A DNA stretch of 64,000 nt, taken from Teratosphaeria epicoccoides (Eukaryota; Ascomycota; Dothideomycetes; Mycosphaerellales; Teratosphaeriaceae). Under the pieces are notes generated by a model. The model made no database searches. It was not told the DNA's origin and worked only from the letters and a program-made list of their open reading frames with translations. Shown here in pieces: positions 47,619 to 58,882 of the stretch. The position numbers were made by a program, and so were the translations under genes. Location: contig JADDMT010000006.1 of assembly GCA_021401465.1 (NCBI GenBank), positions 496,001-560,000 on the forward strand. Reading direction: 5' to 3'. Within the stretch, counting starts at the first letter, position 1; each line of letters begins with the position of its first letter.

Positions 47619-49109
47619 ATGCAAGCGCTAACCAGTCCGGAGGCGTACGGCCTTGGTGCGCTTTCTTTGGTGTCGGCGTCCGTACTGCTCAACGCCTGGA
47701 GAAGCAATGGCGAGCCGCTGTACGCATCCTTGGCCATTGGCGGTCTGGCATTCGCGTTCACATTCGCCCTGATACGATGGACTGGCGATGTGTTCCTCAA
47801 GCGGGGCTACAAGGGCAGAGACATGTCTAAGAAGAATCCGGCTGAAATGTAAGCGCCCTGGGTAGCCCCTCAGGTTTTGCACGTCTGCTAAGTCAAGGCA
47901 CAGTCCAGAGGCGATGGGCTTGGTCTGCGCCCTTGTCTACTTGCTGACCATTGTGGTGTTTCTCCCATTCGCGTTCAAGCGACATATCGAAGAGGCTACA
48001 TACTCGAAGCCGAGCCAAGATGATCTTCTGGAAGCCCAGAATGTCGAGAATGGCAGGTTCTTGCATCGGTTCCCGTTGGAGAAGGCACGTGGCCATGTGA
48101 AAGCCTTGGCAAAAGGCCCATGCTGACTCGTCTCTAGCTTGCTTCATATGGCTTTGCATACGGGACTCTGGCATCCATAACGATATTGGGCATTTTGGAC
48201 GATTCGTTCGACATGCGATGGCGGCACAAGTTCTTCATCCCGGCTTTCGCAGCATTGCCCATGCTGGCGTTATACTTTGTTGACTTTGGAGTCACGCACG
48301 TGATGGTGCCGTTGCCCTTGCGACCATATTTGGGCGAGCTTGTCGAGCTTGGCTGGCTCTACTACCTCTACATGGCTGCCATCTCCATCTTCTGTCCAAA
48401 CTGCATCAATATCTTGGCAGGCATCAACGGCATCGAAGTTGGCCAGTCGATCGTCATTGCCTGTTTAATCGTGATCAACGATGCGCTATATCTCAAGCCG
48501 TCGACAAGCCCACCACACACAGCAGCAGAATCACATCTCTTCAGCGTGTATCTGCTCTTGCCGTTCATTGGTGTCTCACTGGCTCTCTTCAAGCACAACT
48601 GGTATCCGGCAAAGATTTTCGTGGGAGACACCTACTGCTACTTTGCCGGTATGGTTTTCGCCGTTGTCGGCATTCTTGGTCACTTCAGCAAGACATTGCT
48701 GCTCCTCTTCATTCCTCAGATCTTCAACTTCATCTATTCAGCCCCTCAGCTTTTTCATATCGTGCCGTGTCCACGTCACAGACTGCCACGTTACAACGCA
48801 CGGACCGACCTCATGGACCCCTCCACCGCAACATTCACTGAGGACAAACCACTCAGGCCAATCGTCGGCGAGGTGCTGAAATTGCTTGACATGGTCAAGC
48901 TCCTGAGGGTCAAGACAGACAAGAGCGGGCGCGTGACTGAAACGAGCAACTTCACTATATTGAACCTTTGGCTCGTCTGGCGGGGCCCTATGCGAGAGGA
49001 GCGGCTGGCCACAGAGATCTTGGTGATGCAGACAGCTGTCGGCCTCTTGGGATTGTGGGCCCGGCATACTTTGGCTCGGATGTTGTTCAGCGTTGACAAC
49101 CGCTTTTAA
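47619..49109 (+). CDS. ALG7: UDP-GlcNAc:dolichyl-phosphate GlcNAc-1-phosphate transferase
   Basis: Three exons, 47619-47848, 47904-48084 and 48138-49109 (460 aa). It catalyses the first step of N-glycan precursor assembly on dolichyl phosphate at the ER membrane, the tunicamycin target. The protein is polytopic. Signature segments: KKNPAEIPEAMGLVCALVYL, LDDSFDMRWRHKFFIPAFAA (catalytic Asp pair), CPNCINILAGINGIEVGQS and KHNWYPAKIFVGDTYCYFAG. Intron 1 is ordinary (GTAAGC...CACAG). Intron 2 fits family conservation best as a 53-bp GC-AG intron (GCACGT donor at 48085, CTGACT branch, CTAG acceptor), joining FPLEK to LASYG. The alternative GT donor at 48097 would give a 41-bp intron and four extra residues. 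Confidence 0.94.
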
Positions 49110-50366
49110 GATACATGTATGCAAGTGACCTGCCGAATCGTTGAATACCCACCCAATCGTGGTTCCGAAGCCGCAAACTGGGAATGCCTGAGTGAGAGTC
49201 CTTCCATTCACTCCAAAATACGTTGACGCACGAGCGACGCTTGCGAATCGAGTATGACGGAAGGATCAAACAGAAGCGGTGTTCCCGTTACACGTATGCA
49301 GCAAAGCATGGTAAGCAAGGTAACAATGCCCCCTCTCCAATATGCGATACGTTAGGCCCACTTGATGCAGTGGCCGGTTGCACACACCCAAGAACGCACG
49401 CTCATGGCGCGTGTGTGGCGCCAAGATAGCGACGGGCGTCTTCTCACGAGCGCGGTATTCAGCGAGCGGCAGACGTCTGTTTGTCTGCGGTATTCGACTG
49501 GGATTGTTGAGCGATGGATGGCACGTTGCGACGCTGGACGCCTTGGTCTACTCCCGGCTGACCGACGCCAATTTCAGGCAGGCGAGATGAGCAGGCGCGC
49601 TCCAGAGCGGCCGGAGTGTCTTCCACATCGTCCTCCGTTTGTCAATCTTTTGTGTGCGGCGCATTCATGTAAGTGCTCATCTCTCGTGCATGCCGCGTGC
49701 CGAGAAAGCACTGTCCGACCATCTAATAAACGCTCGTGAAAATGAAACAAGGAAGCGCTCGGGAGCGCCCGTCGATCGTATCCGATTTGTCTACAATCCC
49801 TGCACATGCTGCTCCATCTTCCCCTGGCTCCATTGTTGTTTGCACGCCGTGAAGCCGGAGGCGCGGGCGCGATGCCTGGATGCTGGGCGGCCATGTCGCT
49901 CGCGAGCGGAGGCAATCAGGCAGGTGATACGCAGGACTGGAGGAGTGGATCCTCGAGCCCTCGCTACACATCAAGTCGGTCACAGGACAGGCGCGTCTCA
50001 GACCCATCTCTCGCATCCTACTTCTCGGGTTGGCGGCAGCGCACTCGTCCTCGATCTGCGGGCATCGTGACCGGGCGTCAGGTCGGAACGCTTCAAGTAT
50101 CTTTCATATCCCCCGCCTCGTTTCTTCCCCATACACCACACCCAGCGCACCTCTCCGCCTTCGTGCACCCTCTTCAAGGCCTCTGAGAGGTCTGGCCTGG
50201 TCGCCGGTACACTCCTTACCAGTCACTCATTCTCACGCTCTATAGAGCAGTCCATTCCTTGACACAGACCATTGTCAGTCCTTGACAGGCTTAAGTCGAA
50301 CATCCACGGTCATCTCGACAGATTACATATCAGACATCGACGACGGCACAACAGAACGACAACGAC
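49110..50366. other. Intergenic, upstream of GH71 gene
   Basis: About 1.25 kb of short overlapping ORFs in all frames, none with a motif. The last part should hold the GH71 promoter. Confidence 0.45.
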
Positions 50367-51838
50367 ATGTACTCCATCGCCAAGGCTGTCTTCGCCTCGG
50401 CGCTCCTTCTGCGCGTGACATCGGCCGCGACTGTTCTCGCACATTTTATGGTTCAGAACGCTTACGCGTACGACGTGAACCAATGGGAGACGGACATCGC
50501 GGCAGCTCAACAAGTCGGCATTGACGGCTTCGTCCTCAACTGGATACCACCGGACTGCCAGTCTGGCCTGGACTGGATGCCCGCGCGCATCGACGATGCC
50601 TTCACTGCTGCCGAGGGCAAGGGGTTTTTCCTGGTTCACTCGTTCGACATGAGCTACAGCTCTTGCTACAAGTACTGGAACCAGTCATACATGCAGAGTG
50701 TCGTGACATCTCACGCGGCAAGTCCTGCCGCCTACCGCTGGAACAGCAACATCCTGGTCACAACGTACGGAGGCGACCAAGTCGATCAGTATGGCAACGA
50801 GTTTTTCCAGGGTCTGAAGGACAACATGAGGAACAGCGGCAACGCCATTTCCCTTGCTCCGGCTCTCACGAAGTACTCCATGGCTGCTCAGACCGACGCG
50901 TCTGGCGCCTCGTCCAGGCTCATGTCCGACTACTCCTCGATCGACGGCTACGTCAACTGGCAAGCCTGGCCGCTCAACGTTGATAAGAACCAGACACTTG
51001 GTCCAGACCAAGCATTCAAGGAGTCACTGTCGAGCAACGGCAAGACTGGCCCTTACATCATGTGTAAGACCTCGCAAGGGATTCCGAAACATGACAACCC
51101 GTGCTAACAATTGTCGCAGCCGTCTCACCCTGGCAGTACAAAGACCTCAACGACGGCAATTCTCTTGACTCCTGGGTGGCTTACAGCGACACCCTCTTCC
51201 CTGACCGTTTCGCATCCGTCGCCGGCAACGAGAGCTTCTCGCCCGACATCATCGAGCTGCTGACCTGGAACGACTTCTGCGAGTCTCACTACCTCCGCGA
51301 CCTGCCCTCTCAAGATGAGACCGCCAAAGACTACGTCGACCTCGGCGACATGGGCGCCTACGTCTGGGGCCAGGACCACGCCCCGTGGCGCGTCGTTGCC
51401 AAGTACTACATTAGCTGGTGGAAGAGCGGGTCGCCACCAGCCATCACCCAGGACCAGGTCATCTACTGGCACCGCGTTCACCCGAAGGCGGCCATCTGCA
51501 CCGGCGGCGCGTCTTCCACCATCCGCAACATGGAGTACCCGGTCGATGCTGTCTTCGCCTGGGCGCTTGTCAAGGAGAAGGCGACCGTCTCGATGAACGT
51601 TGGCAGTAACATGTTCTGGACCTTTGAGGCCGATAATTCCGGCCCGACTATGAACATGGTGCCGTTTCCGGAGTATGTCTCTGCCGACGGAATCACGCCG
51701 CAAGTCGCCATCGTCCGCAACGGCGAGACAATCTACGCCGGCAACAGCTCAGTCCCGATCGCGAGCAACTGCGCATGGCAGAACTTCAACCCAGTCGTCA
51801 ATCTTGTTGGCGAGGGCACTGACGGCGGCCCGAGCTAG
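50367..51838 (+). CDS. Secreted GH71 alpha-1,3-glucanase (mutanase)
   Basis: Two exons, 50367-51063 and 51120-51838 (471 aa), with a 56-bp intron (GTAAGA donor, GCTAAC branch, CGCAG) that restores GPYIMSVSPWQYKDL. A signal peptide is visible (MYSIAKAVFASALLLRVTSA). The mature protein begins VLAHFMVQNAYAYDVNQWET, the typical GH71 opening, with GIDGFVLNW, GFFLVHSFDMSY and ELLTWNDFCESHYL following. GH71 enzymes cut alpha-1,3-glucan, a fungal cell-wall polymer, and act in wall remodelling, spore separation or mycoparasitism. There is no additional carbohydrate-binding module. Codon use is C-rich at third positions, suggesting good expression. The gene stands alone. Confidence 0.92.
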
Positions 51839-52211
51839 ACGTCGTTGAGCAGCGCCAGCTCCTACTCGGCGGGTGCTTGGTGATCAAATTTTCCCGAGCG
51901 CCTACTCGTGCGGTGCGCTCAGCGTACATTGATGCGGCTGGTCGGTTTGGAGGAGGCTCTTAAGGTCACTTGACCGCATTCTACTGCGATACCCGAGCAT
52001 ATTTACGGATCACATTTGGTATCTTCTTGTCTGTTTCGATTGGAGATTGCATTAGCGAGGGGGGGTGTTGGCATTTTGCGGGAGAAAAGCTTCACGATTG
52101 ATACGTGGCCATGGCATGGATACGGGTAGACGAGTGCAGAATGGAGAATGTTTGCACCTTCATCTATCGCAGCCTCGTTGTCTTGCTGTATACGCTTGCT
52201 CAATCTCCGCA
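51839..52211. other. Short convergent intergenic region
   Basis: About 370 bp between the stops of the convergent GH71 and aldolase genes. It presumably holds both 3' UTRs; nothing else seen. Confidence 0.5.
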
Positions 52212-53189
52212 TTACTTATATGCCTCACCGCACATCTCGACCTCGTAGTCCAGGTCAGGCTGGAACTCCCAGTACAACGTCTCAGCATCCGCTCCGTTCT
52301 CGAAGGTATACTTTGCTGCCTTGGCAGGCACATAGATCTTCGGAACGCCGTTCGCAGCTGCCGCCTCGACCATGAGCTGCACTTCGCAGCTGCGCTCCAT
52401 GAGCGTGTAAAGATATGCCGCTTCGTCGACGGTGGTACCAACGGTTAGCAAGCCGTGGTTCCGAAGGATCAAACCCTTGCCTTTGGGCCCGAGAGCTGAT
52501 GCTAGACGTTGGCCTTCTTCTTCGGTAAAGACAATGCCGCCGAAATCTTTGTAGACGGCTTGTGCATCGCCGTAGAAGTAAGCGACGTCCTGGTTCAGCA
52601 TCTCGAGTGGTCGGGCAAAAGCGGACCAGGCTTTTCCTGCTGGGCTGTGAGTGTGGCACGCTGCGATCTATGCATGCGTCAGCATGTCACTTCTTGTGAT
52701 CGGCTCATCATGGATCTCGAGACACACCACATCAGGTCTGGCCTTGTGCACAGCAGAGTGTATGAGAAACCCTGCAGCGTTCGCTGGCCGCGACATATTC
52801 CCGCCAATCGCCTTCCCATCGTAGTCGACAAGGATCATGTCGCTCGCCTTCAACAACCCAAAGTGCTTGCCAAGCGGGTTGGTCCAGAACGTGTGAGGAT
52901 TCTCCGGATCTCTCAAGCTGATGTGCCCGCTCATGCCTTCTGTGTAGCCTTTCCTTGCGAACACGCGGAAGGCTAGCGCCATATGTTCGAGCATCCATTG
53001 TCGATGCTGCGCGAAAGATGGGAATGCCGGGATTCCCGGAAGCGTGGTGCCTTGCGATATCAACTCCAGGGGTGATTTCTGCTTCTTCTGGACTTGGCCG
53101 TCACCGGTGAGTTGCGTGGCCTTGACGTGAATTGGCCCGTTGATGGCGACGGGTTCGGTCCCTGTGGTTGAAAGTGCCGATGGTGCCAT
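52212..53189 (-). CDS. Class II aldolase/adducin domain protein
   Basis: Two exons on the minus strand: 53189-52728 and 52667-52212 (305 aa), with a 60-bp intron (GTGTGT donor, GCTGAC branch, CATAG). The junction gives RPDV then IAACHTHSPAGKAW, the metal-binding HxH of the class II aldolase fold. Other family marks: GYTEGMSGHISLRDPENPHT, FWTNPLGKHFGLLKASDMIL, RPLEMLNQDVAYFYGDAQAV and the third metal ligand region LRNHGLLTVGTTVDEAAYLY. In bacteria the fold holds fuculose- or ribulose-phosphate aldolases; the fungal members of this type have unclear substrates. No targeting signal was seen. Sure of the family, not of the reaction. Confidence 0.9.
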
Positions 53190-53628
53190 GATTATGAGAG
53201 CGTCGGGTAGGTACCTGGTTCTTGAGAAGCTGTGTCGGAGTACCCAGACAGAAGTATGCAGATAGAGGGCAGATAACAGGGTTTATGTCTTGCGGCTGAA
53301 GCTCCAACCAGGTACGTGACAGCGATGCTGATCCCAAAAGTCCGCCGACGACACTTGATAGAGATAAGAAGTTGTCCACGTCGTCCAGATCACATTGCCC
53401 AGAAGAAAGTCAAACGAAGGCCGCGAAGGCCAAGCTGGAGCTTGCAGAGCTCCAGACCGGATACCTTCGGCGCAAGACTACAGCTCGAGCAACGGCAGAT
53501 ACCACTTCACATGCGCACTGGATACGACGGGACACCACTCGGCCGACCGTGCTTGCTCCATACCAGCCTTCGAGCAATAGCAAGCAGTTTCACATCACCT
53601 ATATCTCGCTATCAAATCCGCCAGAACC
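53190..53628. other. Intergenic, no gene recognised
   Basis: About 440 bp upstream of the aldolase gene and downstream of the F-box relic. Nothing supportable. Confidence 0.5.
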
Positions 53629-55542
53629 CTACGAGATGTGACTGCCATCACTATCATAGCCGCCATCATCCTCAGGCTTGCTCACAAGAGTGCGCTGCTG
53701 ATACGTATTGCCAACAAGCTCGTGCTCCCCAAACGGACCGGGCTCCTCAGGCTCATAGTCAACTATACCCAGAGCCTGTTTCTGTCTACATTCCTCCCTG
53801 TAAAGTTGTCGCTCGTCCGGAAAGTCGCCTCCATCTCGGATATATGCCTCCACCGCCTCATTGATGACCTCAGCGACTCGCTCTTCGGCGGGCTGGGCGA
53901 ATCTGTACATGCGGCATCTCCGAGTTGCTACAGTGTGGACAAAATCGCCGCTCAACTTGACCTTGCGTAGTCGTGGGCATTGTCCCGCGATCCATTGGAA
54001 GGTCAATTTCCAGTCGCCTTCGGATCACGCAATGTGGCCCAGTGAGATCCTACGTTAAGTCGACCTATGCCGTAGAAAGAATTCGACAAGCTCATCTTCA
54101 CTCGCATCGATATTGTTGATCGCAAAATCGCGCAACTTGGGCCAAATATAGGTACCTAGGATCTCGGAAAGGGATGCATTGCTATCCGCTTCTTCAGGAA
54201 GTGAATCAAGGTCAGACACACGTGGTAAATTCAGCTTCAGGGTGATCAGTCGGTGAAAAGCGCCGCTTTTGAGGTGCTTTGTTGCCATGAAGACCGATCC
54301 TGAAATATCATCATCCGTCCAGCCCAACCATATCAGCAACATTCCGGTATCTATGCAAAGCGCGTAATGCAAATGCCCGAGGCCAGCACGAAAAGACTCA
54401 GCCGTCCCCTTCTGCTCGCGTGCAGCCCATTGACATCGATCAGACTCGCTCACCAGGCGTGTGCCTTGTGGAGCCGCACAATTGCATTTTGGAAAGGACG
54501 TCGGGACGTCACGGCCAAGCAGAAAGCTGCTTAGACCCCGCTCTGAACCATTCACACAAGCCTGGGAAAAATGGTTTGTGCAACAGAATGAACGGAATCC
54601 TCATGCCAATTAACCATCTCGAGGCCAACAAGCGGGAAGAAAACAGTAGGACGAAGCGCATGAAGTGTGCTGGTCTGGGTGCTCATCAATTGGCTCGTCT
54701 CGTCTTTGAAAATCTTGTGCCCAGGCGGTGTCCTGTAAAACGCTTCAGCGACCTGCCTGCGTCTTTCGCAGCACGCAAGATAGCTTCCACTTCGATAAAA
54801 GCCTGCGATGTCGTGCGCGTAGTCACCAGCAGGAAGTACGCCACGCTCTGCAACGTGGTATGGCGTTTCCTTATTCGGCTCGTAAGGATGCCTTTGAACG
54901 TATAGCGTGACTCGGTCGACGTTGGAGCAAGTCCTGAAGAAGTCCTCGAGCGTTTCCTGGTCGAGATGCAAGTCCGCGTGCACACAGTAGTCCCTGCCCT
55001 CGACGCTCAGTCTCTGGAAGTCCACGATCATTGGCAGTTGGCATGCAGCGCACTCATTGCTCTCGCAAAGGTCGTCTGCACGGGTGTGTCATGTTCACAG
55101 AAATACGGTCGCCGCGGAAGCACAGTGCTTTGATCTTCTGGCTATGTACAGGATGTGCGGTCGCAGAACTCAGTCGTTGGAGACTCTGCTTCGTGTAGTA
55201 GACGTGGGCTTCTGGCATTAGGTATGCGATACCGTCGGTCGCCAGGAGAGAGCATGTCAGGCGAATTGAGGCAATGTCGTCAGTCTGCAAATACGGCATA
55301 AGGCGGTACAGCAACTCTGTAGGTAGTGAAAGCAACGCTGACTCCTTCTCGTGTGCCCTTGGGGTCAATGGACGCAACAGTCGTTCCGGCAGTCCATGTT
55401 TGTGCCTGTGCTGTGCACAAACTTCGCGGATGGTGTCGACTTGCGAAAACATGAGATATAAGCAATCGAAAGGTGCAAGAACAACACTTACGCGGACAGA
55501 GTATCTCCTCCAAGTTTCTTGGCCATCCAATATCAACAGCAT
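53629..55542 (-). pseudogene. Broken F-box protein gene
   Basis: On the minus strand a long F-box-type protein is readable in pieces. The F-box is at about 55350-55240 (LLSLPTELLYRLMPYLQTDD, then IASIRLTCSLLATDG), in the first frame (to 55054). A shift near 55085 leads to the next frame (MIVDFQRLSVEGRDYCVHAD, ending 54552). A second shift at about 54553 leads to LLIWLGWTDDDI, then EDELVEFFLRHRST. That frame hits TAA (54055-54057) and TGA (54025-54027) and then carries on in the same frame as DWKLTFQWIAGQCPRLRKVK to 53629. Both in-frame stops could come from C-to-T changes of CAA and CGA. An intron (GTAAGT, about 52 bp) may lie near the 5' end. Intact relatives would recruit substrates to SCF ubiquitin ligases. 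Confidence 0.7.
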
Positions 55543-55926
55543 AGATGCGCCCGGTACGCTAAAATTCGCGACGTGTCATAATTATTCCAGTTAATCATGC
55601 CTCCGGTTTCCATTGCAACAAGGCCGTGATGATAGCATGGCCTTGGAAAGAAGGAAACAAGAGCAAATACCTAGGGAAGAGAGGCATTTGGGCAGACATC
55701 GATACAGTTTCGCGGCATCTGCAGCCATTCTTGATCATGTCGTTCGTCACCCGCACTTGCTTTTCAGACTGTGGAAGCATTCGTAATGATGATCGGAGAT
55801 GTGGAAGGTCGCGAGACTACCGATGCTTTATATCGAATACGTACGACAAGTCGTGCGAATCTGAAAACACGGGATTTTGCAGAGCAGATCAGCAAGAGCC
55901 TAATCCGCATGGAGATGACAATGCGG
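55543..55926. other. Intergenic, no gene recognised
   Basis: About 380 bp between the F-box relic and the 3' end of the R3H gene. Nothing seen. Confidence 0.5.
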
Positions 55927-56983
55927 TCACACTACAGCCCACAGAGGCCGCGGCAGCTCGCTTGTCGCTCGACTCGGACGTCTGGTCTGAGGATCGAACT
56001 TGAAGCCGACGTATGCTTCTCGTCGTGCCGGACTGCCGGTAGTCACAGACCATGTCTGCAGGCCGTAGTACGCGGCGATGGAATGCACGAGGTAGCGACT
56101 GCGTTCCGCCGTCAGTGAAGAGAGTCATGAGGAGCAAGGACACAAAGCATGCATACCCAAAAGCTGCACCATGATCATCCACCAAGGTCTGGAAGATCAA
56201 CTTATCCTTGGCCAGATGCTGCTCGTCCTTTCGCTGTCTCGCCTCGTCGCTCATCGCGCCGTTGCGGCCCACGAACACAATCTCGTCATCATCGCTTGAG
56301 TCCGGGTCGATGAGCCCTTGGCGCTCAAGCTGCTTCTGCTTCGTATCCCATTCCTCCACGAAGCCCCTAACTTCTGTTTCTAGATCCTGCAGCAAGCCCT
56401 TAGCTCCCCTCGACTTCTTCAGCTTTGCGCGCAACTCTTGCGTCACCTTCTTCACTGCAGCTTCTTCCTTGGTCGCCGGTGCCTTGGCCGCATCGGTCTT
56501 TTCCTTCCGTCGTGCAGTCTCTTTGGCATAGCCAGCATCCCAGAGCGGGGCGAGGAAGTATGGGACAGCGTGGCGCGGGTACTGCGGCCGGACCTCCCAG
56601 TCCGATGGCAGTGGCGGTTGCGCGTAGGGATTGTTCAGAAGGCGATCGTTCTCCCACCGCTGCCGACGTCTGCTGCCTTCTTGCCCTTTGAGTAAAGCTT
56701 CGCGCCGCTTTTGGCTGTCGCGACGGATGGGCTCGCGACGCCTGTGAACGGTATGGACGGCCTCTGGGCGAGATCGAGCAGCCTGGGCCGTGTCTTGGTG
56801 GATGCTGTCGTCGAGCGGGATGTCGATGGTCACACGTTGACCGCGCACGTTCGACCCGACGGCGCTCGGTGGAGAGATGGATGTGGCGGCGAGGGCATCA
56901 GCAGCCTGCGAGGCTGTCCAGGCTTCGACGCGTTCGGCGGAGGAGACACGAGGGGTACCCTCAAGCTGGGAAGAGATGGCCAT
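55927..56983 (-). CDS. R3H-associated N-terminal domain protein
   Basis: Two exons on the minus strand: 56983-56157 and 56098-55927 (332 aa), with a 58-bp intron (GTATGC donor, ACTGAC branch, CGCAG). The first exon holds the R3H-associated domain (LLKGQEGSRRRQRWENDRLL, QPPLPSDWEVRPQYPRHAVP, SRGAKGLLQDLETEVRGFVE) and an acidic stretch ending in DDDEIVFVGRNG. The second exon supplies the R3H-like end (RYLVHSIAAYYGLQTWSVTT, then ARREAYVGF). R3H domains bind single-stranded nucleic acid; the role of this fungal family is unknown. Without the splice the frame runs into unrelated residues. It is transcribed divergently from ERG27, 486 bp away. Confidence 0.88.
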
Positions 56984-57175
56984 GATTGGGGGGTGTTGTG
57001 ACGGGGCGGGGGGTGTTTGTCGTGGGGGACGAGGGTGAGGGAGGAGAGGGAGCTGTACGATCGCTATTGCTGAGGGCGAATCAAATGTTGCGCTGCGACC
57101 ATGACTGAGTCACTTACATCTCGTAGCAGTCGGCTGTAGTATATATACTAGTCAGCAGCTCAACGTACATTATTA

Positions 57176-57240
<65 letters not shown>

Positions 57241-57469
57241 GCTATTATTGTTATTATTGTTATTATCATTATTATTGTATGTGAAGTTGTGGTCAGGCCC
57301 AATGCGGACCAAGACAATAATAATAATGCAAGTAGATAGATACGGATGCATAGATAGCCCCCCTGATCCTCCGGCTGGGCGACCTTGTAGCCTGCATTCG
57401 GAGTTGATTGCCCATGCGTGATATTGTTGTGTACAAGATCAGAAGTACAAGCAGCCCCACGTTGCTGCC
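56984..57469. promoter_or_regulatory. Divergent promoter region of the R3H gene and ERG27
   Basis: The 486 bp between two head-to-head start codons. It holds a G-rich block at 57003-57050 (six G-tracts of three or more on the plus strand, compatible with a G-quadruplex) 20 bp from the R3H start, and an ATT microsatellite at 57169-57277. Which parts act as promoter cannot be told from sequence. Confidence 0.5.
57169..57277. repeat. ATT trinucleotide microsatellite
   Basis: About 36 copies of ATT/TTA with a few interruptions (TTG and TTGC near both ends), 109 bp. The apparent ORFs across it on both strands (poly-Leu, poly-Ile, poly-Asn) are artefacts of the repeat. Confidence 0.97.
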
Positions 57470-58882
57470 ATGGAGAAGTCGACCTTCACTGTCCTGATCA
57501 CCGGAGCCAACAGGTCATGCGGATTCACATTGTCTCTCTCCCGCCCATCGCGCTGACTGACGCACAGCGGCCTCGGCTTCTCCATCTGTTGCCGGCTCAT
57601 CGACGAGTTCCTCTACTCGCGCCCCCAATCGCACTCGCTCCACCTCCTCTTCAGCACCCGCACCCCGCGCAAATCCGCTGAGACTCTCACGCGACTGAAT
57701 GCGCACCTGCAGAAGACACTGCGCACCGCCAACACACATGAAGCACCGGGACTGTCGAAGCTGATCGAAGCGCGGTACAGGATCGAAGGTGTGCAATGCG
57801 ACCTCACCAAGTTGCTCACCGTCAAAGCCTTGTCAGAAGATCTACTACGGCGACGTGAAACGCTGGATGTGGTGATCTGGAACGCGGGCATTGCTGGCTG
57901 GAAGGGCCGCAACTGGTTCAAGGCAATCTGGGACGTCACCACCAAATGCGTGGAAGCCTGCACATATCCTGAGTACAACATCGCCGACGTGGGCCTCTTG
58001 GCAGACCGCCAGGGTCGATCCGTGACGCAGCAGCAAGGCGCGAAGGCCGCGGGACCAGCAATGGCGGACGATGAGCCGAAGCTCGGGCAGGTGTTCCTGG
58101 CGAATGTGTTTGGACACTACATGCTCACCCATTGGCTCGCACCACTCTTGACGCCCGACAGTCGCATCGTATGGGTCTCGTCAGTATCAGCCGTTGCGGA
58201 AACTTTTCAAGTCGACGACATGCAAGGCCTGAGGTCGTTGACTGCCTACGAAGGCTCCAAGCGTCTCACCGATCTCTTGGTCCTCGCATCGGAGCGACCG
58301 TCTACTCAGCCATATGTGCGAAGCTTCTTGCCATCGTCTCCCGCCAGACCGCAGACTGGGGACGCGACAACACCCAAGATGCTCCTCACGCACCCCGGCG
58401 TGATCGCCACCTCCATCGCCGGTCTCAACTGGATCATGACCAGCCTCATGCTGCTGACGTTCTACATCTGCCGCCTCCTAGGCTCCCCATGGCATCCCGT
58501 CGATGCCTACAAAGGCTCGGTCTCTGCCGTCTTTGCTGCTCTCGCACCACCTGATCAGCTTCTGGAGTACGAAGCAAGGGACGGAAAAGGCAAATGGGGT
58601 TCCGCTACGAGCGTCTTTGGTGACGAGAGGGTGGCCAGGACGGAAGTTGAAGGCTGGGGCTTCTGTGGCGTGGTCGGGAAGATGGTCGCAGGTGCCGTCT
58701 CGACTGGTAACAAGACGGGAGGTGTTCTGGGTGGCTATTCGAAGTACAGGAAGACTGACAAGGAGACGAGGGAGCAGTTCGAGGTTGATGCGACGGTGTG
58801 TTGGAGGGAGATGGAGGCTCTGAGAGTGGAGTGGGAGAAGCGGTTGGGGCCTGTGAGGTTTCAGGAAAACGAGGATGTCTGA
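57470..58882 (+). CDS. ERG27: 3-keto-steroid reductase Erg27
   Basis: Two exons, 57470-57513 and 57568-58882 (452 aa), with a 54-bp intron (GTCATG donor, GCTGAC branch, GCACAG) that completes the cofactor loop VLITGANSGLGFSI. This is a short-chain dehydrogenase: TGxxxGxG NADPH-binding motif, IWNAGIAG, catalytic Ser in WVSSVSAV and YxxxK in AYEGSKRLTDLL. A hydrophobic segment (WIMTSLMLLTFYICRLLG) fits membrane association at the ER or lipid droplets. Erg27 reduces the C-3 ketone of sterol intermediates in the C-4 demethylation complex with Erg25 and Erg26. The GTCATG donor is slightly unusual. It is long for a generic SDR but normal for fungal Erg27, the fenhexamid target. Confidence 0.9.

Noticed and set aside
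57114..57421. ORFs with poly-Leu, poly-Ile and poly-Asn
   Set aside because: They are simply translations of the ATT microsatellite on both strands.
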